From Acidimicrobiia bacterium (GTDB taxonomy: Bacteria > Acidobacteriota > Terriglobia > Bryobacterales > Bryobacteraceae): a stretch of 34,795 bases of DNA. Positions 26,501-33,559 of the stretch are shown here, piece by piece. Position numbers and translations under genes: made by a program. Position 1 is the stretch's first letter. Each line of letters starts with the position of its first letter. Where the stretch lies: NCBI GenBank assembly GCA_016871315.1, contig VFZE01000055.1, positions 1-34,795 of the forward strand, given 5' to 3'. The notes beneath the pieces are model-generated. The model saw only the letters and a program-made list of their open reading frames with translations, was not told the DNA's origin and made no database searches.

Positions 26501-28746
26501 TCCTCACGTCCACGAAATACGCGGCTCAATACCCGGGTTGTTTATGCCTCGATGCAGAGGATACCGGGCACGCCATCCAGTGCTCGCCCGATCACAACCC
26601 CGCCCCGGCCAACGTCGACAACGCCGCCTATGTGATCTACACGTCCGGCTCCACCGGCACGCCCAAGGGCGTCGTGGTGACGCACGCCGGACTCGCCAGT
26701 CTGGCAGGCGTTCACATCGAAAAACTCGCGATCACGCCCGCCTCGCGATTTCTCCAGTTCGCATCGCTCAGCTTCGACTCTTCCGTAGCCGAACTGGTCA
26801 TGACCCTCGGCGCCGGCGCCGCTTTGGTGTTCGCCCCCGCCCAAGCCCGTAGCGGCCGCGAACTCGCCGACGCGATCATCGCCCATGGCGTCACCCATGC
26901 CCAGCTCCCCCCAGCGGTCCTGGCGACGCTCGATCTCGCCCACGATCTCCCCCTCACCGATCTCATCGTCGCCGGCGAATCCTGTCCCGCTCCATTAGCC
27001 ACCGCTTGGGCACGCAAACTGCGCTTCTTCAACGCCTACGGCCCCACCGAGATCACCGTGGCTGCAACGCTCACCGATCCGCTCGCCGGCGGACCATCCG
27101 TCCCCATCGGCGGTCCCATCTGGAACACGCGCGTCTACGTGCTCGACCATCGGCTGGAACCCGTCCCCGTCGGCATCACCGGCGAACTCTACATCGCCGG
27201 AGCCGGTGTTGCCCGTGGTTACCTTCAGCAGCCCCGCCTCACCGCGGAGCGATTCCTCCCCGAAGTCGACGGTGGCAAACCCGGTGGCCGTATGTACAAA
27301 ACCGGCGATCTGGCTCGCTGGCAACCCAACGGATCGCTCGAATTCCTCGGCCGCGTCGATCACCAGATCAAAATCCGCGGCTTCCGTATCGAACCCGAAG
27401 AAGTCGCGACGGTCATCAAGAGCCACCCCGATGTGGCCGATTGCTATGTCACCGATCGCGACGATCCCCATGCTGGCAAGCAACTGGTAGCGTACTGGGT
27501 CCCCGCGCCCGGGGCGCGCCTGGAGCCTCAGCAAATCCGTGCCTTCGTCGGTGCACGCCTCCCCCGCTACATGGTCCCGGCAAGCTTTGTACCACTCGAG
27601 GCAATCCCGCTGACGCGCCACGGCAAAGTGGATCGCGGCAAGCTGCCCGCTCCGCAGAGCGCCGATTATGGCGAAAGCGGCGCCCGCATGCCCGCTCGAT
27701 CGCCCCTCGAATTCCGGCTTACACAACTCTGGGAGGAAATCCTCGGAATCTCTCCCATCGGCGTTCACGACAACTTCTTCGACTTGGGCGGACACTCTCT
27801 CCTGGTCCCCCACCTGTTGACCGCCGTCGAGAAACGTGAGGGCGTCCGGCTGCCACTCAGCTTCCTATTCCTCCGCGGTACCATTGAGGCCATGGCCATG
27901 GAAATCACGTCCGGACAAGCGCCACAGCCATTCTCTCCCCTCGTTCCGATTCACCCAGGCGGCACACAGCCCCCGTTCTTCTGCGTACACCCCGGCGCTG
28001 GCTCCGTCCTCTCGTACTATGCCGTGGCCCGGCACTTCCCCGCCTCGCGATCATTCTATGGCTTGCAAGCGCCCGGCGTCGATGGCGATCAGCCGCCCGT
28101 CCAAACCGTTCAGGAACTGGCCGCAGTGCACATCCAGGCAATCCGGAGCGCATTCTCCCAGGGTCCCTACCACCTCGGCGGACACTCCTTCGGCGCCGTC
28201 GTCGCGTATGAAATGGCCTGTCAGCTAGAGCAGGATACTCCTGGAAGCGTCGGCCGTCTCATCTTGCTTGATCCCCCTCCCCCGTTCTCTAACAGCGCCG
28301 CCGGCCCGCTCCCGCCCGAGGAAATCGTAGCCTTCCTCGCCCGTGAAATCGGCGCTCACTTCCACATCGATCTCGGCATCTCAGCCCCCATGCTGGCCGG
28401 ACTCACCGAGCCTGAGCAACTCGATCGCGTCGTCGCAAGCGCTGTCGCCGCCGGCATCTCACCCGCCGGAGCAGGCGCGCGGATGATCGCCGGGTTGGCC
28501 TCCGTTTACCGGGCTAGCCTCGCCGCCCTCAACGCCTATTCGCCCGCTCCCCGCAACGGCGCCATGACCCTGTTCCGTGTGAACTCTTCCGACGACCAAA
28601 ACGCCGACGACTCCCTCGGCTGGCGCGCGCTCACCACCGGCCACGTGCGGGTTCGATTCGCAAGCGGCGCTCACACCACCATGGTCGCCGAACCACACGC
28701 TATCCCACTCGCCGCCGCCATCCTCGAGGAACTCGAAAAGAACTAG
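20518..28746 (+). CDS. NRPS: C-A(Asn)-NMT-T-C-A(?)-T-TE, chain-terminating
   Basis: Final synthetase of 2742 residues, ATG start overlapping the previous stop by four bases. Order: short N-terminal linker, C (~35-470, HHIIADG at 167), A (~490-940) interrupted after its A8 region by an N-methyltransferase domain (~950-1220, SAM-binding EIGCGSG at 1016-1022), the remaining A10 part (~1290-1325), T (Ser1379 in IGGHSL), C (~1440-1875, HHIAFDG at 1570), A (~1890-2375), T (Ser2427), and a type I thioesterase (~2475-2740) with catalytic Ser2557 in GHSFG, Asp2585 and His2719. It adds an N-methylated, probably asparagine residue and one unassigned residue, then releases the product, likely by macrocyclisation or hydrolysis. 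A P450 gene starts two bases after its stop. Domain calls are certain; Asn is a good match, the last substrate is not assigned. Confidence 0.97.
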   Translation: MSFHADELDLLDVLLKQENVGVRTPDHADTIAPISDDIAPPLSFQQERLWLLQQLNPDSTAMNMSTALRLRGELRFHALQSALEDIITRHETLRTTFHPGISGATQRIRPVEPFALILEDLSQDASAVERRVREESEYPFDLQQGPVFRLRLLRLSHTDHILTIVLHHIIADGWSVGVFAAELGTQYRSHCTESPGLPRPLPVRYRDYAAWQRRTMSEGRLQSGLAYWRDALRDLTILNLPFGRRRPMQPGPIIGGRHPLRFSRRTCAQVRALADASGASVAMTMLASLQALLYRYCQSADISVGMPLANRSRTELESLIGFFVNMVVIRSHVDGRAGFHDLLQQVRDTTLAALEWQDIPFQMIVDDLKPERVPNRHPLFQVAFAFQNTPATGLSLPGLTVSRVDDDQTARFDLEVFLNEHDGELSGSIAYDQRLFDPATVASIAQHWSHLLAAALQAPAQAISALPILSGMEHWQLVEGCNATAKPLPARSLHQKLAHQMQTSPASIAVVAGSVEWSFTDLEQRSNQVAACLRSHGFGRESVAAIWMDRCPALIAAVLGVMRTGGAWLPLDPAHPADRLRFMISDSRAALVLGKGASPVDLAVPWIDTDALLAQPAPTQPCAWPTPDPDDLAYVIYTSGSTGRPKGSEVTYRGLDNYIDWACDAYEVTAGSGSPLHTSISFDLTITSLLPPLAVGRPVVIVPEAEGMGGLASLLVRRKHSSPLKLTPAHMNVLNSLLAPSEAPECARVFVIGGEQLRPEHVAKLRSLMPDARFINEYGPTETVVGCCIHEVSDADLSRKAIPIGRPIANTRLYVLDPHLNPVPAGAPGELWVAGRGLARGYRHRPGLTAQTFWPDPFATDGSRMYRTRDQVIRRPDGVLEFLGRFDEQVKVRGYRIELGEIESVLSRDEHVQEAIVHIRTAGTGDPHLVAYIVPATAVESVAPDDGYASSEQVHQWRQMFEQNYRQGPPEEDPEFNAIGWNSSYTGLPMPEQEIREWRNQTVVQLRTPPPRRVFEIGCGSGLLAFALARNTELYLASDFSEAAVTMMSSLAASAGVRQLHVLHREASDFAGVPHDTFDLVIVNSVIQYFASTDYLTQVIVGAVNAACSGARIFIGDVRNLSLLTAFHASVQFSKAGDQTTRSELAEKVHRAVDREEELVLDADYFRSLRRHFPRITDVEIRPRIHPIPNELSKFRYDVVLYIGPRQLQPDNVDYSLTPAVRASLATDLLICDWLNRSYGYETVGELRQALPAIPATPDITPVPPPADLTLPLSAYANNPLRAKLSRTLIPSLRHRLREQLPEYMIPADFVLLDRFPLTVNGKVDRAALPKPLAYTSAAMEYVAPTGAIEEILVEIWQDLLERSRVGVTDNFFEIGGHSLLAAQTVSRIEQAFGIRIELTQLFEAPVIRTLAARIQALRDHHAEHIPPIQKAAGQQPQPLSFSQERLWLLEQLEPGRTTYNIPILLRLTGVLDPSGLQSALSELLRRHEILRTRFVSEEGRTLQLAVPVAPFVLRHCDLTHRHPEEREREAHSIFRAEASHLFDLTGEVLLRGTLIRLSSDECWLGLVTHHIAFDGWSVGVAIRELISLYEAFRHRLPSPLPELRFQYANYASWQREWLQGATLANRLAWWADSLADPPVLSLATDFPRPPVPSGAGHRIPWTISESLTTDLRELARGTGATLFMTLLAGFYGWLSRESGQHDLVVGTPVAGRPMQEVEPLIGFFVNTLALRMNVDDTLSFRELIVRTRTHCLAAYQHQEVPFEAVVESVAPRRDPSRMPLFQVALVLLNTPKNAFVLDGLQVAELPVETGVTKFDLTLLLQETANGVTGEWEYSTDLFTGETIHRFARHFSTFLQEAVQTPAAPLNELRWMTAAERRRVLREFNRTSRAAPAVTMPALLEEQAQQRPAAPALLSGSQVTTYRDCNAAANRLAHILVGRGIGPEDRVAVVMDRSPEMVIALFAVMKAGAAYVPVDPEYPAARIAQMLGDARPALLLTSTKYAAQYPGCLCLDAEDTGHAIQCSPDHNPAPANVDNAAYVIYTSGSTGTPKGVVVTHAGLASLAGVHIEKLAITPASRFLQFASLSFDSSVAELVMTLGAGAALVFAPAQARSGRELADAIIAHGVTHAQLPPAVLATLDLAHDLPLTDLIVAGESCPAPLATAWARKLRFFNAYGPTEITVAATLTDPLAGGPSVPIGGPIWNTRVYVLDHRLEPVPVGITGELYIAGAGVARGYLQQPRLTAERFLPEVDGGKPGGRMYKTGDLARWQPNGSLEFLGRVDHQIKIRGFRIEPEEVATVIKSHPDVADCYVTDRDDPHAGKQLVAYWVPAPGARLEPQQIRAFVGARLPRYMVPASFVPLEAIPLTRHGKVDRGKLPAPQSADYGESGARMPARSPLEFRLTQLWEEILGISPIGVHDNFFDLGGHSLLVPHLLTAVEKREGVRLPLSFLFLRGTIEAMAMEITSGQAPQPFSPLVPIHPGGTQPPFFCVHPGAGSVLSYYAVARHFPASRSFYGLQAPGVDGDQPPVQTVQELAAVHIQAIRSAFSQGPYHLGGHSFGAVVAYEMACQLEQDTPGSVGRLILLDPPPPFSNSAAGPLPPEEIVAFLAREIGAHFHIDLGISAPMLAGLTEPEQLDRVVASAVAAGISPAGAGARMIAGLASVYRASLAALNAYSPAPRNGAMTLFRVNSSDDQNADDSLGWRALTTGHVRVRFASGAHTTMVAEPHAIPLAAAILEELEKN
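20620..24775 (+). other. NRPS module: LCL-type C, A(Asn) with embedded N-methyltransferase, T
   Basis: C has HHIIADGWS, suited to the glycyl donor supplied upstream. The A pocket reads D-L-T-K-V-G-E-V-G, one conservative change from the asparagine code DLTKLGEVG. The N-methyltransferase sits between A8 and A10, roughly 23350-24170, with the glycine-rich motif at 23563-23583. The A7 motif reads YRTRDQ instead of YRTGDL, but the essential Asp is kept. Expected unit: N-methyl-asparagine. Confidence 0.8.
24825..28735 (+). other. NRPS module: LCL-type C, A(unassigned), T, TE
   Basis: C has HHIAFDGWS. The A pocket reads D-S-A-Q-I-A-A-V-A, which I cannot match to a well-known code. The small residues at positions 236, 239 and 331 suggest a roomy pocket. 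The terminal TE has a complete Ser-Asp-His triad with family-typical Ser-to-Asp spacing (28 residues). Confidence 0.75.
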
Positions 28747-28748
28747 CT

Positions 28749-30068
28749 ATGCCCCACGCACCCTCGCTTGTCGAAGTATCCCGCCCGGCGTCGGAAGCAC
28801 CGGGGCCAAGCGGCCGGGCTCTGGTATCTTTGCTGTTCGACTGGCAACGCAACGGGCTGGCAGCGCTCGAGTCCCTGGCGCAGCAATACGGCGATGTCGT
28901 CTGCGTCCGTTTGCCCGGCGTGCGCGCCTACCTGCTCAACGGTCCCGACCGCATCAAGCATGCGCTCATCGACCACAGTGACAACTACCTGAAAACGCCA
29001 GGAAGCACACACGCCCGCATGTACTTCGGCGATTCCATGCAGTTGAACAACGGCGAGAGAGCCCGCCGCCTGCGCCAGTGGATCACGCCCATCTTTCACC
29101 ACTCGCGCGTAGCGCAGGATATGAACAGCTTCATAATGCGCGCCATCGACGAATCCCTCTCCCAATGGCAGCCCGGCGCCCGGCCTACACTCACCAACGA
29201 TCTCCTGGAGATGGCACTCTCGGTGGGCGTGCAAACCCACTTCGGAACAAACCCTGGCGAAGACACACGCCACGTCGCCTCCCTGTTTCAACAGGCATTG
29301 CTCGGTCTGAACCAGGTGTTCCTGCCCGCCTGGCTGCCCACGCCGACAAACAACCGGTACAGCCAAGCCATTCGCAAACTGGATGAGGCGGTCCTCGATC
29401 GCATCCGCCAGCGGCGGGCGACCGGACCCACCGGCACGGATCTCCTCTCCTCTTTCGTGGATCCCCAAGGCGCCAGTCAGGAGTCCGTGAGCGATGCGGA
29501 GATCCGCCACGAACTGGTCAGCATGATGGCGGCCGCCTCTCAGACCATCGGGATCGCCATCAATCAGACCCTACGGCTCGTCGCCCAACACCCGCGTGTG
29601 GGCGAGAAACTGTTCGACGAAGTGGCAAGTCTTCCCGGCGCCGGATCAGCCTACACCGAACAGGTCGTGAAGGAATCGCTGCGCATCGCGCCTCCGGCGG
29701 GCATGCTCGCACGCGTTGCAGCCGCCGACGATCAGGTGGGCCCATGGCGCATACCCGCCGGATCGAAGGTATTTGTATCGGCCTGGGTCATGCACCGCGA
29801 CAGCCGCTATTTCGCTGACCCGCTCTCCTTCCGCCCCGAGCGCTGGACCCCCGATTTCGAGCGCAAACTCCCCCTCTGCTCCTATCTCCCGTTCGGCCGG
29901 GGAGCACGCAGTTGCGTGGCCGGCGCGCTGTCCACCCTGATCCTGAAGTGCATGCTCGCCAGCATCATCCAACGCTTCCGCCCCGAACCGTCGATACCGC
30001 CTGCAAGCACGGACTTCAAGCCATTCGATCGGGGAGACGTACCTCTGGCACTCCACGCCCGTCGATGA
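28749..30068 (+). CDS. Cytochrome P450
   Basis: A 439-residue haem monooxygenase of normal bacterial length and without a membrane anchor. Visible hallmarks are the I-helix oxygen-binding segment AASQT (residues 262-266), the ExxR motif ESLR (309-312), a PERW motif, and the haem-ligand region FGRGARSC with Cys389. The residue two after the cysteine is Ala rather than the usual Gly. It starts two bases after the last NRPS stop and is followed at once by a glycosyltransferase, so it probably hydroxylates or oxidises the peptide or one of its building blocks. No ferredoxin or reductase gene is present in the window, so electrons must come from elsewhere. Substrate and position of oxidation cannot be read from the sequence. 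Confidence 0.95.
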   Translation: MPHAPSLVEVSRPASEAPGPSGRALVSLLFDWQRNGLAALESLAQQYGDVVCVRLPGVRAYLLNGPDRIKHALIDHSDNYLKTPGSTHARMYFGDSMQLNNGERARRLRQWITPIFHHSRVAQDMNSFIMRAIDESLSQWQPGARPTLTNDLLEMALSVGVQTHFGTNPGEDTRHVASLFQQALLGLNQVFLPAWLPTPTNNRYSQAIRKLDEAVLDRIRQRRATGPTGTDLLSSFVDPQGASQESVSDAEIRHELVSMMAAASQTIGIAINQTLRLVAQHPRVGEKLFDEVASLPGAGSAYTEQVVKESLRIAPPAGMLARVAAADDQVGPWRIPAGSKVFVSAWVMHRDSRYFADPLSFRPERWTPDFERKLPLCSYLPFGRGARSCVAGALSTLILKCMLASIIQRFRPEPSIPPASTDFKPFDRGDVPLALHARR

Positions 30069-30078
30069 AGGAACATAG

Positions 30079-31458
30079 ATGGCAACCATTCTAATCCTGG
30101 TTCTCCCGCTTCCCAGCCACATCAACAGCCACGCCCTGCTGGCAGCTAAACTGCAAGCCCGCGGGCATAAGGTCGTATTCGGCGCCATGGAAGATGCGGT
30201 GAGTCGTATCAAAGACTACGGTTGGCCTTGCATCCCCTTCTTCTCCTCACGCCTTCCTGAGGGCAAGATGAAGGACTGGCTCTCTGGCGAAATGGACCGC
30301 CCGGGCTGGCGCGGCAAGCTCGACTACCTGCTCGCCGAGCGCCGGAAACTCATGGAGCACGAGAATTTTGTCGAGGACCTCATCACCGGAGGTTATGTCG
30401 AATTCCTCAAGGCCGTGAATGAACTCGACCCGGCAGTCATTCTCATCGACAACGGACTTCACACCTACTGGGCACTCATGGCCCGCATGGTCGGCGTGCC
30501 GATCGCCTATACGAGCCTCCTGCTCCCCACCGCGGCCGACGACGTTATACCACCGCTCGACAGCCTCCTCTATCCCGCGCGCGACGTGGTTTCCAAACTC
30601 CGCGTTGCTCTTGCCTGGAGACTGCACTTCACTGCCCGCTGTGTGAGGACTATGCTCATGCGCCTGGCCGGCATTCCGGGTCCCATCGCGAGTATCCGCC
30701 GTCTGGCGCGCGCAACCGGATACCCGAGAAAACAACTCAACGTCCGGACCCTGCTTTTCCCGCTTCTCGAATTGCCCACACTCATGTTTTGCCCGCGGGA
30801 GTTCGATTTTCCGGAAGCCAAAACAGGTCCGCTCGTCCACCACGCCGAATCGCTCATCAATCTCGACCGCCCCGAGCCCGACTTTCCCTGGGAACGTCTG
30901 GAACCCTCAAAGAAACTGATCTACTGCTCCCTCGGCAGCGTCGCCTACAATCGCTACTTCTTCCAGCAGGTACTCGATGCGGTTGCGCGCGAGCCGGAAT
31001 GGCAGTTGGTGATGAACATCGGACCCGCATTCTCGCAATCCGACTTTGGGCGAATCCCGTCCGGCACGATCCTGGTCAACGGAGCGCCGCAACTCGCCTT
31101 GTTACGCCACGCCGACGCCATGATCAACCACGGCGGCATCAACTCGGTGCGGGAATGCATCTTCTTCGGCGTACCCCAAGTCGTATTTCCCATCTTCTTC
31201 GACCAGCGCGGGTCCGCGGCCCGAGTGCAATTTCATCAATTAGGTGTCACCGGCGAGTTCGCCAAAGCGTCACCCGACCGCATACACCACTTACTCCAGC
31301 AGATCCTCACCGATCCGGACTTCCGCAACAGATCCCGCGGTATGTCGGCCAAATTCCAGGACCGCGAAAAGGAGCAACAGTCCGTCGCGTTCGTCGAAGG
31401 CCTGCTTGAGGTAAGGAGTCAGGCAATGGCGAGATGGACGGGCTCCGTTGATGAGTGA
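30079..31458 (+). CDS. GT1-family (UGT/MGT-like) glycosyltransferase
   Basis: 459 residues with the two-domain GT-B plan. The N-terminus (LVLPLPSHINSHALLAAKL) is the acceptor-binding Rossmann start typical of macrolide and antibiotic glycosyltransferases. The C-terminal half holds the nucleotide-sugar-binding signature INHGGINSVRE (His351) followed by GVPQVVFPIFFDQ. The ATG is preceded by AAGGA, 10 bases after the P450 stop. It should transfer a sugar from an NDP-sugar donor to a hydroxyl of the peptide, for which Thr side chains, a Tyr phenol or a P450-installed hydroxyl are possible acceptors. No sugar-biosynthesis genes are visible, so a common cellular donor such as a UDP- or GDP-hexose is more likely than a rare deoxysugar, although such genes could lie beyond the left edge. 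Family certain, sugar and acceptor unknown. Confidence 0.93.
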   Translation: MATILILVLPLPSHINSHALLAAKLQARGHKVVFGAMEDAVSRIKDYGWPCIPFFSSRLPEGKMKDWLSGEMDRPGWRGKLDYLLAERRKLMEHENFVEDLITGGYVEFLKAVNELDPAVILIDNGLHTYWALMARMVGVPIAYTSLLLPTAADDVIPPLDSLLYPARDVVSKLRVALAWRLHFTARCVRTMLMRLAGIPGPIASIRRLARATGYPRKQLNVRTLLFPLLELPTLMFCPREFDFPEAKTGPLVHHAESLINLDRPEPDFPWERLEPSKKLIYCSLGSVAYNRYFFQQVLDAVAREPEWQLVMNIGPAFSQSDFGRIPSGTILVNGAPQLALLRHADAMINHGGINSVRECIFFGVPQVVFPIFFDQRGSAARVQFHQLGVTGEFAKASPDRIHHLLQQILTDPDFRNRSRGMSAKFQDREKEQQSVAFVEGLLEVRSQAMARWTGSVDE

Positions 31459-32209
31459 TTCTGCCGCCCGGCAATGGTTTCCCTTCGCGCCAACATCGCG
31501 TCCCGGTTGCGTGCGGCTGATTTGTTTTCCGTTTGCCGGGGCCGGGGCATCGGTGTATCGCGCCTGGTCGAAGTTTCTGCCGCCTGTGTTTCTTGTCTCG
31601 CCAGTCCAGTTAAAGGGCCGCGAAGAACGTTGGAACGAGACGCCACATCGAACCATGGCCGAAATCGTTGCCGAGCTGGGTCCTGCTCTGGCCGATATGT
31701 GTGACGTGCCGAGCGTATTTTTCGGATACAGCATGGGCGCACTGGTTGCCTTTGAGTTGGTTCACTATCTTCGTCAGGCGGGGCTCCCGATGCCTTCTGC
31801 GTTAATTGTTGGAGCTCGCGGCGCACCGCATTTGCCGTCGACGAGAACTCCGATTTGGAACTTACCGGATGATCGTTTCCTGGCAGAGATCCGAGAGCTC
31901 GGTGGTGTGTCTGAAGAGATTCTCCAGTCTCCGGAGCTGCTGGAGTTTGTGATGCCGGCTCTCCGCGCCGATCTGCAGGTGTGCGAAACATATAGATACC
32001 AGCAACTTCCTCCGTTAGCTCTTCCGTTAGTCGCTCTTGGCGGCGTGTTAGATCGTCATGTGCCTCAAGCTCACCTGGAAGCTTGGCAGGCGCACACATC
32101 CTTGCCCCTAACAACGGAGCTCTTCCCAGGCGGCCACTTTTTCTTGAGGGAACACCGCGATTTGATGTTACGGAGTCTTATCAGTTTCCTGACGCGGTTA
32201 GCGCTTTAG
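31451..32209 (+). CDS. Type II (editing) thioesterase
   Basis: 252-residue alpha/beta hydrolase of the GrsT/SrfAD family. Catalytic triad: Ser94 in GYSMG, Asp201 in GGVLDRHV, His229 in GGHFF. The oxyanion-region motif FAGAGAS and the PVQLKGRE segment near the N-terminus are typical. It would hydrolyse acetyl or wrong aminoacyl groups from stalled carrier domains. The ATG at 31451 overlaps the glycosyltransferase stop by eight bases; a TTG directly before it is possible but unnecessary. Codon use differs from the upstream genes (more T-ending codons), suggesting a different history. Its 3' end overlaps the convergent small membrane-protein gene by 29 bases, leaving no space for a dedicated intergenic terminator. 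Confidence 0.94.
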   Translation: MSDSAARQWFPFAPTSRPGCVRLICFPFAGAGASVYRAWSKFLPPVFLVSPVQLKGREERWNETPHRTMAEIVAELGPALADMCDVPSVFFGYSMGALVAFELVHYLRQAGLPMPSALIVGARGAPHLPSTRTPIWNLPDDRFLAEIRELGGVSEEILQSPELLEFVMPALRADLQVCETYRYQQLPPLALPLVALGGVLDRHVPQAHLEAWQAHTSLPLTTELFPGGHFFLREHRDLMLRSLISFLTRLAL

Positions 32210-32396
32210 CATCCGGGCGGCGCCCTCTTTGAATAGCAGCCGCGGTTCGCCTGACGATCCAGAAAAGCAGCCCGGCCACGACCACCACGGGGATCGCGTA
32301 TGGTAACGGCCAGAGAAGTAGGGTCCAATAGGGGCCGCTGACAAAGAGCAATGCGGCAAAAACAATAAGCAGTGTTAATCGACGAATGTGTTGCAA
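32181..32396 (-). CDS. Small two-helix membrane protein, unknown function
   Basis: 71 residues with two predicted membrane spans (about residues 7-30 and 34-50) and a basic tail ending in RRPDAKALTASGN. It starts at TTG, supported by an AAGGA site seven bases upstream, and follows the preceding minus-strand gene by 13 bases. The 3' end overlaps the convergent thioesterase gene. I do not recognise a family. The membrane topology and the good ribosome site argue for a real gene, but the short length keeps confidence moderate. Confidence 0.6.
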   Translation of the reverse strand: MQHIRRLTLLIVFAALLFVSGPYWTLLLWPLPYAIPVVVVAGLLFWIVRRTAAAIQRGRRPDAKALTASGN

Positions 32397-32403
32397 TCGC
32401 AGG

Positions 32404-32408
32404 TCCTT
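32404..32408 (-). promoter_or_regulatory. Shine-Dalgarno site for the TTG-started 71-residue gene
   Basis: On the minus strand AAGGA lies just after the upstream TAA stop and seven bases before TTG 32396. It is the main evidence for choosing this start. Confidence 0.5.
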
Positions 32409-32409
32409 T

Positions 32410-32748
32410 TTAAAAACGCAATAGGCGGTCTATAATGTTCCACACACCCAAACAAACGAGCAGTATGAGCAATGGGAACGTGAGTAGACTCAAGACGAAG
32501 AATGCAGGCGGGAAGACAGCGATCATGATGAGCAGTCCTACTGCTGTGAGGAAACCAACGGGCGGAGTTCTTGGTGGAGTGGACGAGATTGTGAGCAACT
32601 GCTGTTTTGGTTCGACGGCTGCTGGTCTCGCGGGGGGGGGCACGCGTTTGATTCCCTCGACATCGGGCACAGGAGCGAGTTCACAGGCAATCGACGTAGC
32701 AACGGCGGCTGGTGTCTTGGCTTTTCTCGTCCTGACTGTCTTATTCAT
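32410..32748 (-). CDS. Proline-rich protein with hydrophobic C-terminus, unknown function
   Basis: 112 residues from ATG 32748, which overlaps the PPTase stop by eight bases (ATGAATAA). A start at 32790 is possible, but the overlap and an upstream AGGA favour this one. Residues ~1-60 are basic and Pro/Ala-rich; residues ~66-105 are strongly hydrophobic and would form one long or two short membrane helices interrupted by FPP. Its coding strand contains a run of nine C (32632-32640) that encodes part of a PPP stretch, a possible slippage site or a sequencing weak point. No family recognised. Its position directly behind the PPTase gene suggests co-expression with the cluster. Confidence 0.6.
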   Translation of the reverse strand: MNKTVRTRKAKTPAAVATSIACELAPVPDVEGIKRVPPPARPAAVEPKQQLLTISSTPPRTPPVGFLTAVGLLIMIAVFPPAFFVLSLLTFPLLILLVCLGVWNIIDRLLRF

Positions 32749-33523
32749 GGGTGTGATTCCTGGCTCCTGCTGAATCCGGGCATACGGCAAATAACAGATT
32801 CTTCACTGTCTGGGGTGGTAGGGCCTCGATCGGTCGTGGTTGATCCCGATAAGCGAGGGCGCTGGCGTACCCGGCGGCGAGAGGGGGGGAGTGCATCGTC
32901 CAAGCCGACGCTTCTTCTGGATCGCCATCGACGTGCATTAGTCGCACCGGTTCGTCACTGCCAATGGTGACTGCAAAACCGTTCAGTGGAAACGACAGGC
33001 CGCGCCCATCTGCTTTAATGAAAGCCTCTTTTCGTGTCCAACAGCGAAAGAAAGAGTCTACTCGCTCCTGTCCAGAGGTCCGTCGGATGCTTTCGAACTC
33101 TCGCGTGCAGAAGAATCTCCTAGCGATGTTATCCAGATCCTCAATCGGGCGAATCTTCTCTATGTCGACACCGAGTTCGCATCCGCGTGCAAACGCAAAG
33201 ACGGCCAGCCCTCCGGAGTGGGACACGTTGAAGGAGAGGTTGGCTGTGTCGTGATCCAGACGTGGTTTGCCATGAGATCCGATTCGATAGCGTATCGACT
33301 GCGGCTGGATACCGGTATACCGAGCTATCAGGATGCGAAGGGCCGCCCTGGCCGTGAGGAAATCCCGCGCTACCTGTCCAGTCCGGCGGTCGCCATCCAG
33401 GAGTTCGGCGGGTGGCAGTAGGGTGCGGCATTGCTGAATACCACTCGTAGTTGTGTCGAGCCAGACCGGCCAGAGATGAATGAACCGGTCGCAGGGTGGG
33501 GCGTGTAGGTGTGGCTTGTTCAT
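32741..33523 (-). CDS. Sfp-type 4'-phosphopantetheinyl transferase
   Basis: 260 residues, the usual size for the Sfp class. Signature motifs: NLSFNVSHSGG around residues 95-105, GVDIE at 118-122 with the magnesium-binding Asp120 and Glu122, and WTRKEAFIKADGRGL starting at 162 with Lys165 and Glu166. It transfers phosphopantetheine from CoA to the conserved serines of the T domains in the NRPS genes, which is required for them to work. It lies between the MbtH-like gene and the proline-rich membrane gene on the minus strand, convergent to the NRPS operon. The C-terminus ends in a poorly conserved tail. Assignment is firm. Confidence 0.96.
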   Translation of the reverse strand: MNKPHLHAPPCDRFIHLWPVWLDTTTSGIQQCRTLLPPAELLDGDRRTGQVARDFLTARAALRILIARYTGIQPQSIRYRIGSHGKPRLDHDTANLSFNVSHSGGLAVFAFARGCELGVDIEKIRPIEDLDNIARRFFCTREFESIRRTSGQERVDSFFRCWTRKEAFIKADGRGLSFPLNGFAVTIGSDEPVRLMHVDGDPEEASAWTMHSPPLAAGYASALAYRDQPRPIEALPPQTVKNLLFAVCPDSAGARNHTHE

Positions 33524-33559
33524 GACATTCGACGGTAGGCGTGGCCGAATACGGTCCCG

